A stretch of 5,862 bases of DNA from Campylobacteraceae bacterium (GTDB taxonomy: Bacteria > Campylobacterota > Campylobacteria > Campylobacterales > Sulfurovaceae), in contig JALWZK010000173.1 of assembly GCA_027002665.1 (NCBI GenBank), positions 1-5,862 of the forward strand, in the 5' to 3' direction. A program made the position numbers and the translations under genes. Below the pieces are notes generated by a model. The model searched no databases. It was not told where the DNA came from and saw only the letters and a program-made list of their open reading frames with translations. Each line of letters starts with the position of its first letter. Position 1 is the first letter of the stretch. Below, in pieces: positions 1-5,563 of the stretch.

Positions 1-577
1 TCTTAATTATATACTCTCTTTTAAATTTTGTAATAATTCTTGAAAATGTCTCTGGTGTTAGATTTAATATACCTGCTATCTCATTATTTTTTAATCTATT
101 AAAGATAGATATATTACTGAGCATTAAATCGGCAACCTTAGCCTCTGATGATAATATTGTCTCTTGATGTAGCAGGGAAAATAGTATTACAACCTTACTT
201 GTAAGCGATTTTATAAGTCCGAGAGCAAACTCTTTATTATCGAGATACTTATATACCTTATTAAAGTGGAGTAGCCCCATTACCCCATCTGTAAGAAACT
301 CACAAGTTACAGGGAATGGAACCTTCTCAAAACAGGCATACTCCCCTATTGTATTTGGGGCATTCATTCTCTTTATATGGACCTGAGAGCCTTTCGGAGA
401 TGTCTTATATAGTTTTACACTCCCCTCCAATAGTATATAGAAGTAGTCACTCTCATCTCCTTCATAAAATACAATACTATTTTTTTTAAACCTTTTGATA
501 TATATACTCTCCTTTAGCTCTTTATGGAATTTTCTATCTAAATCAGAAAACATTGGTATCTCAGATAATTCAACCAT
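1..577 (-). CDS. Crp/Fnr-family transcriptional regulator (3' end cut by window edge)
   Basis: About 192 residues are visible, read from the ATG at 577 down to base 1; the last part of the DNA-binding domain is missing. Residues about 10-110 form a cyclic-nucleotide-binding-like beta barrel (EGDESDYFYILLEGSVKLY at 39-57, IGEY at 77-80). Residues about 110-145 form the dimer helix, and a winged helix-turn-helix follows. The turn and recognition helix (EIAGILNLTPETFSR, 166-180) keep the E-x-x-S-R pattern that FNR uses to read TTGAT half-sites: Glu176, Ser179, Arg180. The N-terminus has no cysteine cluster, and the only cysteines are Cys82 and Cys92, so an FNR-type oxygen-sensing Fe-S cluster is not expected. 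Its place beside heme d1 genes suggests a DNR/NnrR/NssR-like nitrogen-oxide regulator; that role is inferred from context. The family assignment is secure, the signal sensed is not. A Shine-Dalgarno AAGG lies 8 bases before the ATG. Confidence 0.9.
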   Translation of the reverse strand, partial: MVELSEIPMFSDLDRKFHKELKESIYIKRFKKNSIVFYEGDESDYFYILLEGSVKLYKTSPKGSQVHIKRMNAPNTIGEYACFEKVPFPVTCEFLTDGVMGLLHFNKVYKYLDNKEFALGLIKSLTSKVVILFSLLHQETILSSEAKVADLMLSNISIFNRLKNNEIAGILNLTPETFSRIITKFKREYIIK

Positions 578-603
578 AGATTTACCTTACTCTATTTTAT
601 TTG

Positions 604-633
604 ATTATACAATATATTTATTAAATTATTCAA
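604..633 (-). promoter_or_regulatory. Putative sigma-70-type promoter for the Crp/Fnr gene
   Basis: On the minus strand, TTGAAT (628-633) and a perfect TATAAT (604-609) are separated by 18 bases. Transcription would start near 597, giving a leader of about 20 bases with an AAGG ribosome site at 585-588. The -35 box overlaps the last codons of the methyltransferase gene. The regulator could therefore be made independently of the upstream operon. This is pattern matching only; AT-rich sequence yields such matches by chance. Confidence 0.4.
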
Positions 634-1357
634 ACCAATTTAATTGCTCTCTTAAATTTACAACTTTACCGACAACTATCAATGCAGGAGTAGGTAAATC
701 TTTCGCCTTTTGATATATATTTTCAAGAGTCCCAACAATGGTCTTTGAATCACTCATTGTCCCTCTGCTAATAACGGCAACAGGGTAATCTCTCGGCTTC
801 CCTATATCTATAAGTTTATTGGCAATATATTCTAATCTGTGTAGTCCCATTAAGAAGATAATTGTATCATCTGTCTTATAGTTTTCCCATGGAATTTGAG
901 AACTCTTTTTATCTCTACTCTCATGACCGGTTACAACTCTAAATGAGACTGTAACTCCTCTATGTGTAACAGGTATCCCCGCATACTCTGGAACTGCAAT
1001 AGCAGAGGTAATCCCCGGAATAAACTCAAACTCTATATCTCTCTCCCTTAAATAGATAGCCTCCTCTCCACCTCTTCCAAAAACTAATGGGTCGCCACCT
1101 TTTAATCGGACAACTGTCTCATATTGTAACGCATTCTGATAAATTAGCTCATTTATCTCCTCTTGAGGTAGAGTATGGTGTGAATCCTCCTTGCCAACAT
1201 ATATAAATTTACACCCATCTTTTGCCTCTTTCAATATATCTGGATTCGCCAACCTATCATATATAATGACATCAGCCTCCTTTACTAAGCGAAAAGCTTT
1301 TAGTGTAAGTAGTTCAATATCACCCGGACCTGCTCCTGTTAAATATACCTTTCCCAC
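626..1357 (-). CDS. nirE/cobA: Uroporphyrinogen-III C-methyltransferase (SUMT)
   Basis: The 243-residue product belongs to the SAM-dependent tetrapyrrole methyltransferases. It methylates uroporphyrinogen III at C2 and C7 to give precorrin-2, the branch point to siroheme, cobalamin and heme d1. Signature segments are in order: glycine-rich GAGPGD (8-13), the SAM-binding loop VRLKGGDPLVFGRGGEE (83-99), IPGITSA (113-119), PVTHRG (129-134), VTGHE (142-146) and TPALIVVG (223-230). The length suits a monofunctional SUMT; no CysG-type dehydrogenase/ferrochelatase or HemD domain is fused. The start is GTG, placed so that the upstream nirF stop forms a TAGTG overlap; AAGG lies about 10 bases upstream. 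Being last in a nirJ-nirF run, it most likely supplies precorrin-2 for heme d1 (NirE role). Sharing with siroheme or B12 synthesis cannot be excluded, because sequence alone does not separate NirE from CobA. Confidence 0.93.
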   Translation of the reverse strand: MGKVYLTGAGPGDIELLTLKAFRLVKEADVIIYDRLANPDILKEAKDGCKFIYVGKEDSHHTLPQEEINELIYQNALQYETVVRLKGGDPLVFGRGGEEAIYLRERDIEFEFIPGITSAIAVPEYAGIPVTHRGVTVSFRVVTGHESRDKKSSQIPWENYKTDDTIIFLMGLHRLEYIANKLIDIGKPRDYPVAVISRGTMSDSKTIVGTLENIYQKAKDLPTPALIVVGKVVNLREQLNWFE

Positions 1358-2454
1358 TATTTGCTACCTTTTATTGTATAGATAAATATTCCAGATGGTC
1401 TCTTAACTTGATATATCTCTCGCTCCAAAGACCAATTTTTTGTATCAATTACACTAAGTTGGTTAGCGTCGTTTACAGATACATATAGACTACTATAAAG
1501 ATTTGACCATCTGAGATGTAAAACTCTACCTTTAAATTTGAAACTCTTTATAATTTTTAGAGTTTTAGTATCTATTATCTGTATGGTTGGAAAATCTTTA
1601 CCTGAAAATGTAACAGCGAGATACTTTTTATCTGGGCTAAGAGAGGTAAATACAGGTAACCCTTGAACATCTATATTTTTAATAAATTTAAAGTTATTAT
1701 CATAAACCATAACTTTATTATCTCCCACAGCAGGGATAAATATCTTATCATTGGAGATTGACCAGAAACCAAAATGTGGAACTTTTAATACCGGTCTATT
1801 ATCTTTTGCGGTAACTTCTATCTCTGAATATTTTAACTTATCTAAATCGATAACCCCAAATGCCTTAGTTAAAAAGAAACCAACTATATATTTATTATCC
1901 TTTATCATGGCATCAAATGGCATCTTACCAACTTTAAACTCTTTTAGAGGTTGAAAATCTGGAATACCCTTTTTATAGTTCTTATCCTTAAAGATAGCCA
2001 CCTTATCCTTATCCATTTCGGCAAATATAAGCATATCTTTATAGATTTTTATTCCTACATTTTTAGAGCCTGTCTCAATCTTTTTAATTGGCTTTAAATC
2101 TCTTGTCAAAATATCTACCGATTTATCATCATAATTGGCAACTGCTACAAAATTTTCTCCAATAACAAACCCAATAGCACTCTTAGATGTTTTATACTCT
2201 GCCTCTTTCTTCTCTGTTACTGGATTAAACTTGACAACATATCCATCTCTACTAATTAAATATCCGTCGTCTCCTTTAAATTTAACAACTCCATGGTTCA
2301 TATTGTGCATATTCTCTATATGGCTCTTGGTTAAACCATCTTCAATAACTGCAAGAGATTGACTCTCTCTCTCCACTACAAATATCTTCTCTCTTGTTGG
2401 TGTTACACCAAACAGCACTACTGTAGTAAGTAGTCCTATAATAACTCTTCTCAT
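1357..2454 (-). CDS. nirF: Heme d1 biosynthesis protein NirF
   Basis: The 365-residue product is predicted to be an eight-bladed beta-propeller related to the d1-heme domain of nitrite reductase NirS. NirF is known to act late in heme d1 synthesis, as a periplasmic dehydrogenase forming the acrylate double bond from dihydro-heme d1. Visible features: an N-terminal signal sequence (residues 1 to about 20), repeated blade-like stretches such as YLISRDGYVVKFNP, ISNDKIFIPAVGDNKVMVYD and LSPDKKYLAVTFSG, a His54-Gly55 pair at the position of the conserved NirF histidine, KVPHFGFW (224-231) matching the conserved lysine-valine-proline-histidine segment, and the ending PSGIFIY. The signal sequence has no lipobox cysteine, unlike lipoprotein NirF of Pseudomonas. 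The start overlaps the nirJ stop as ATGA, with AAAGGAG 8 bases upstream. A generic d1-like propeller or NirN is possible, but length, lack of a CxxCH heme site and the nirJ neighbour favour NirF. Confidence 0.87.
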   Translation of the reverse strand: MRRVIIGLLTTVVLFGVTPTREKIFVVERESQSLAVIEDGLTKSHIENMHNMNHGVVKFKGDDGYLISRDGYVVKFNPVTEKKEAEYKTSKSAIGFVIGENFVAVANYDDKSVDILTRDLKPIKKIETGSKNVGIKIYKDMLIFAEMDKDKVAIFKDKNYKKGIPDFQPLKEFKVGKMPFDAMIKDNKYIVGFFLTKAFGVIDLDKLKYSEIEVTAKDNRPVLKVPHFGFWSISNDKIFIPAVGDNKVMVYDNNFKFIKNIDVQGLPVFTSLSPDKKYLAVTFSGKDFPTIQIIDTKTLKIIKSFKFKGRVLHLRWSNLYSSLYVSVNDANQLSVIDTKNWSLEREIYQVKRPSGIFIYTIKGSK

Positions 2455-3575
2455 TTTCTAATCTCCTTTAACTCTAAATAGCATGATGGGTCTTCAGCCC
2501 ATATATTACCGTAAATAGCATAAGCTCTACTTCTTGAACCACCATTACATATATATAGATATCTGCAATCTTTACATCTACCCTCTAAAACTCTGGGGTG
2601 AACTCTCAACCTCTTCAATAGCTCCATTGGATTATCTCTCCATATATTGGAGAACTCTTGATTAAATATATCTCCTATTGTAAATGGGAAAAATGGGTCA
2701 GGCTTAACATTTCCCTTAGCATCTATATTTAAGAGTTTTCTACCTGCTGAATTGCCACCCCAACTGCGAAGTCTCCTCTCCATCTCCTCTCTATGATTTG
2801 GATAGTTTTGAGAAAATCTATCTAAGAAGAGGATAGCATCCATCTCCATATTGCCTGTAACTATCTCAATATCTCTACCACTATTATAATACTCAAAGGC
2901 TTTATCTATAATATAGTTTACCGCTCTTCTCCTCTGCTCTTTTGAAATATCCATATTTAGATTGTCAAGTCCTCTTCCACTATAGACCAGATGGGAGATA
3001 TATATCTTAGGAATATTGTGTTTCTCTGCAAGATTAAAGATAAACTCTAAATCCTTATATGTATCCTTTGTAATGGTAAATCTAACTCCAACCTTAGTTT
3101 GACCATAACTATTTAATAAATCTATAGCCTTAATAGACTCTCTAAAGGAGCCTTTCAATCCTCTAAATCTATCATGTATCTCTTCACTTCCATCTATACT
3201 TATGCCAATATAGTTAAAGGTATCTAAAATTCTCTGAGCATTCCCCTTTTTTACATATAATCCATTAGTAGATAGATATGTGATAATTCCAAGCTCTCTA
3301 CAATGCTCTGCTATATCAAAAATATCTCTTCTTGTTAATGGTTCACCTCCAGAGAAGATTATAAATTTTATACCATTATCTTTCAATTCTGGAAGGGTAT
3401 TTAGAATCTTTTGAGTTGTCAAAGTATCGATATCATCGAGGTTAGCCTTAGAGTAGCAGTGCAGACAGGAGAGGTTACACCTATTTGTAAAATTCCAGAT
3501 AGCAATAGCTCCATTGAGAACCCTTGCAGGTCTATCTTCCACTACAGATTTTAAGAGGTTAGAGAGTCTAAACAT
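2451..3575 (-). CDS. nirJ: Radical SAM heme d1 biosynthesis protein NirJ
   Basis: This 374-residue cytoplasmic radical SAM enzyme has a SPASM-like C-terminus. NirJ removes the two propionate side chains of 12,18-didecarboxysiroheme during heme d1 formation. The radical SAM motif CNLSCLHC places Cys33, Cys37 and Cys40 around the catalytic 4Fe-4S cluster; SGGEP (75-79) is the SAM-contacting motif. The C-terminal auxiliary-cluster cysteines are Cys334, Cys337, Cys343 and Cys365 (C-x2-C-x5-C-x21-C). The surrounding residues, RCKDCRYLYICNGG and WAEDPSCYL, are typical of NirJ, as is the SWGGN...NIDAKGNVKPD stretch (271-293). The heme-synthesis relatives AhbC and AhbD are alternatives by family, but adjacency to nirF and the tail favour NirJ. 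The start codon overlaps the cytochrome stop (TAATG), indicating coupled translation. Length matches the family and no key residue is missing. Confidence 0.9.
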   Translation of the reverse strand: MFRLSNLLKSVVEDRPARVLNGAIAIWNFTNRCNLSCLHCYSKANLDDIDTLTTQKILNTLPELKDNGIKFIIFSGGEPLTRRDIFDIAEHCRELGIITYLSTNGLYVKKGNAQRILDTFNYIGISIDGSEEIHDRFRGLKGSFRESIKAIDLLNSYGQTKVGVRFTITKDTYKDLEFIFNLAEKHNIPKIYISHLVYSGRGLDNLNMDISKEQRRRAVNYIIDKAFEYYNSGRDIEIVTGNMEMDAILFLDRFSQNYPNHREEMERRLRSWGGNSAGRKLLNIDAKGNVKPDPFFPFTIGDIFNQEFSNIWRDNPMELLKRLRVHPRVLEGRCKDCRYLYICNGGSRSRAYAIYGNIWAEDPSCYLELKEIRK

Positions 3576-3946
3576 TATTTTGCCTCTTTTTTTAGAGCTA
3601 TATTTGGATATGGTTTCTTAACTACTGTGGAGTTATTATCCTTTTTAAATAATAGAATATAGTTTGTAATTGCAGTTAAGTTATCATCAGATAGATTTAG
3701 TTTCGGCATTGCATTTCTACTATATCCCAAAACCTTAGATACCTCATCAGGAGAGGTAATCATAGCCCTTATCTCACTGGCTTTTCGTTTAGATGCTATC
3801 TCTTGGAATGAGGGTCCAAATGCCTCTGCTGTTTGGTGGTGACACCCCCAACAGTATGCCTCAAATACCTCTTTTCCATCTGCTGAAAATAGTATATTTG
3901 TAAATAGAATAAGGATAGCACCCTTTATTAAATTATCTCTTATCAT
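3575..3946 (-). CDS. Small periplasmic monoheme c-type cytochrome (NirC-like candidate)
   Basis: The 123-residue precursor starts with a signal peptide (residues 1 to about 21: a charged start, then a hydrophobic [12 protein letters not shown] core). It has one heme c site, CWGCH, with Cys32 and Cys35 as thioether ligands and His36 as axial ligand. Met80 in NAMPKLN is the likely sixth ligand, and [13 protein letters not shown] is the usual class I C-terminal helix. A lysine-rich tail of about 20 residues follows, with no membrane anchor. In Pseudomonas-type nir operons a small cytochrome (NirC, cytochrome c55x) is linked to heme d1 maturation or electron transfer to NirS. By position this protein may accept electrons from NirF, but that is inference. 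The start overlaps the end of hemB by 14 bases and has a strong AAGGAG site 7 bases upstream. Family is certain, specific partner is not. Confidence 0.9.
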   Translation of the reverse strand: MIRDNLIKGAILILFTNILFSADGKEVFEAYCWGCHHQTAEAFGPSFQEIASKRKASEIRAMITSPDEVSKVLGYSRNAMPKLNLSDDNLTAITNYILLFKKDNNSTVVKKPYPNIALKKEAK

Positions 3947-4922
3947 TAAATTCTCCTTGTAACACTTTTGCTACCTCTTTAGCGTGATAGCTAATAATAA
4001 TATCTGCTCCAGCCCTCTTAAAGCTTATCATTGTTTCCATTAGAACCTTATTATAGTCAATTAACCCCTCTCTACCTGCCATCTTTAACATACTATACTC
4101 TCCACTCACATTATATATTGCCAATGGCAGAGATGAACTCTCTCGTATATCTCTGACTATATCGAGATATGCAAGTGCAGGTTTAACCATTAAAATATCT
4201 GCTCCCTCTTTCTCATCTTCTAAGCTCTCTAAGATAGCCTCTCTCCTATTTGCAGGGTTCATCTGATAACTTCGTCTATCTCCAAAGCTCGGTGCAGACT
4301 CAGCCACATCTCTAAAAGGTCCATAGTATCCACTTGCAAACTTAGTTGAGTAGCTCATAATTGGAATGTGTGAAAATCCCTCTCTATCAAGCCCCTCCCT
4401 AATAGCTATTATCATACCGTCCATCATTCCACTCGGTGCAATCATATCAGCACCAGCTTTCGCATGAATTATAGCCTGTTGTGCCAGATTGGAGAGTGTA
4501 ATATCATTATCGACAGTTTTTAAAATCGGATCAAGCACTCCACAGTGTCCATGGTCTGTATATTCACAGAAGCATAAATCTGTCACAATAAACATATCGG
4601 GGTGAGCCTTCTTAATCTCTCTGACAGTAGATGCTATAATACCATGCTCACAGAGTGCATCACTCCCTACACTATCCTTAATATCAGGGATACCAAAAAG
4701 TATAATGGAGTAAATTCCTAACTCCTTTAGAGTATTACACTCTTTTATAATCTCATCAACGCTCATCTGAAAAACATCTGGCATAGAGGCAATCTCTCTT
4801 CTAAACCCCTTTCCACTCTTTACAAATAGTGGATAGATAAAATCGTTCACAGTTAAATGTGTCTCTTGGAGTAAATCTCTTAAGATTGGGTTGAGTCTCT
4901 TTCTTCTAAATCTTGCAAACAT
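3933..4922 (-). CDS. hemB: Delta-aminolevulinic acid dehydratase (porphobilinogen synthase)
   Basis: HemB condenses two 5-aminolevulinate molecules into porphobilinogen, the common precursor of heme, siroheme and heme d1, in the cytoplasm. The 329 residues match the full family length. The two active-site lysines are visible: Lys194 in [15 protein letters not shown] and the Schiff-base Lys247 in [10 protein letters not shown]. The metal loop [14 protein letters not shown] (115-128) carries Cys117, Cys119 and Cys127, marking a zinc-type enzyme rather than the aspartate-rich magnesium type. The end ([17 protein letters not shown]) is also typical. It is the first gene of the heme d1 run and overlaps the cytochrome gene by 14 bases, so its expression is likely tied to the nir genes. 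A ribosome site AAGGAT (4928-4933) lies 5 bases before the ATG. hemB is essential in most bacteria, so a basal housekeeping promoter would be expected here. Confidence 0.97.
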   Translation of the reverse strand: MFARFRRKRLNPILRDLLQETHLTVNDFIYPLFVKSGKGFRREIASMPDVFQMSVDEIIKECNTLKELGIYSIILFGIPDIKDSVGSDALCEHGIIASTVREIKKAHPDMFIVTDLCFCEYTDHGHCGVLDPILKTVDNDITLSNLAQQAIIHAKAGADMIAPSGMMDGMIIAIREGLDREGFSHIPIMSYSTKFASGYYGPFRDVAESAPSFGDRRSYQMNPANRREAILESLEDEKEGADILMVKPALAYLDIVRDIRESSSLPLAIYNVSGEYSMLKMAGREGLIDYNKVLMETMISFKRAGADIIISYHAKEVAKVLQGEFNDKR

Positions 4923-4941
4923 AGTTAATCCTTAAATCCTT

Positions 4942-4978
4942 TTGCCAAATTTTATCATAAAGCGATATAATTTTGCCC
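4942..4978 (+). promoter_or_regulatory. Putative ribA promoter, leaderless or near-leaderless
   Basis: TTGCCA (4942-4947, five of six matches to the consensus -35) and a perfect TATAAT (4966-4971) are separated by 18 bases. The ribA ATG at 4979 lies only 7 bases after the -10 box, so the predicted transcript begins at or within about two bases of the start codon. No Shine-Dalgarno sequence precedes this ATG, which is consistent with a leaderless message. Confidence 0.5.
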
Positions 4979-4979
4979 A
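4949..4979 (-). promoter_or_regulatory. Putative hemB operon promoter
   Basis: The minus strand of the 56-base gap reads TATGATAAAAT at 4959-4949, giving two overlapping -10 candidates: TATGAT (4954-4959) and TAAAAT (4949-4954). No convincing -35 box is seen, which is common for Campylobacterota housekeeping promoters. The leader would be roughly 20 bases and would include the AAGGAT site. The element overlaps the ribA promoter on the other strand. I found no clear TTGAT-N4-ATCAA Fnr/DNR site in this gap. Confidence 0.35.
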
Positions 4980-5545
4980 TGAAAGAGATTGAAATTTCCA
5001 AAGTTGCAAAACTTCCGACAATATATGGCATATTTAATATTCAAGCATTTAAAGAGGGGTGCAGAGAACATCTTGCAATCTTTACAGAGAACTTAGATAA
5101 AACTCCAATAGTTCGTGTCCACTCTGAGTGTTTAACAGGTGATGTCCTAAGCTCTAAGAAGTGTGATTGTGGTGAACAGCTACACTATGCACAAAAGCTT
5201 ATAGGGGAGCAGGGGGGATTGATAATATACCATCGTCAAGAGGGTAGAAATATTGGATTGCTCGGAAAAGTAAACGCTTACGCCCTGCAAGATAAGGGAC
5301 TCAATACAGTTGAAGCCAATCATCAGTTGGGATTTAAAGCAGATGAGAGAACCTATGAGATAGTTGAGTTTATATTAAACTATTATAATCTAAAAAAGAT
5401 AAGACTACTTACCAATAATCCCAGAAAGATAGAGTCTCTAAAGGATATCGAGATAGTAGAGAGAATACCCATTATAATAGAGCCAAATCTATATAATAGA
5501 GACTATCTTAGAGTAAAAAAAGAGCAGTTGGGGCATCTATTATAA
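4979..5545 (+). CDS. ribA: GTP cyclohydrolase II
   Basis: RibA opens the imidazole ring of GTP to give 2,5-diamino-6-ribosylamino-4(3H)-pyrimidinone 5'-phosphate, formate and pyrophosphate, the first step of riboflavin synthesis in the cytoplasm. The product from the ATG at 4979 is 188 residues, close to the size of monofunctional enzymes. The zinc site is intact (Cys51, Cys62 and Cys64 within HSECLTGDVLSSKKCDCG), followed by YHRQEGRNIGL (84-94). NHQLGFKADER (114-124) holds the catalytic Asp122 and Arg124, and the protein ends in the family's GHLL. No dihydroxybutanone-phosphate synthase (RibB) domain is attached. A TTG at 4973 would add two residues but lies just after the -10 box, so the ATG is preferred. 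The gene is read away from hemB and converges on the membrane protein to its right. Confidence 0.95.
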   Translation: MKEIEISKVAKLPTIYGIFNIQAFKEGCREHLAIFTENLDKTPIVRVHSECLTGDVLSSKKCDCGEQLHYAQKLIGEQGGLIIYHRQEGRNIGLLGKVNAYALQDKGLNTVEANHQLGFKADERTYEIVEFILNYYNLKKIRLLTNNPRKIESLKDIEIVERIPIIIEPNLYNRDYLRVKKEQLGHLL

Positions 5546-5563
5546 TATCTTGTGTTATTATAA
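5540..5563. terminator. AT-only inverted repeat between convergent genes (weak bidirectional terminator candidate)
   Basis: TTATAATA (5540-5547) and TATTATAA (5556-5563) are perfect 8-base inverted arms around an 8-base loop. The repeat spans the end of ribA and the end of the opposing membrane-protein gene, where a shared terminator would be expected. A run of six T lies at 5574-5579 on the plus strand, but it is not adjacent. With no G-C pairs the hairpin would be weak, and such repeats occur by chance in AT-rich DNA. Confidence 0.25.

Noticed and set aside
480..487. Run of eight T (A8 in the coding strand) near the start of the Crp/Fnr gene, possible phase-variation tract
   Set aside because: It is short for A/T slippage, encodes ordinary Lys-Lys-Asn, and such runs are expected in AT-rich genes. 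The frame is intact.
598..609. TTG-N6-CAA-like dyad (TTGTATAATCAA, minus strand) at the Crp/Fnr promoter as an autoregulatory FNR box
   Set aside because: The arm spacing is two bases too short for a TTGAT-N4-ATCAA site, and the inner bases do not match.
495..713. Plus-strand open frame of 72 codons
   Set aside because: It lies across the start of the Crp/Fnr gene and the end of the methyltransferase gene on the opposite strand. Its product resembles no known family and it has no ribosome site.
1191..1385. Plus-strand open frame of 64 codons
   Set aside because: Antisense shadow of the methyltransferase N-terminus; low-complexity product, no supporting signals.
1751..2362. Two plus-strand open frames (1751-1954 and 2135-2362)
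   Set aside because: Both are antisense to nirF, which has clear family motifs throughout; no independent evidence of coding.
4973..4978. TTG start for ribA two codons upstream of the ATG
   Set aside because: It sits immediately after the -10 hexamer, where transcription would not yet have started, and adds no conserved residues.
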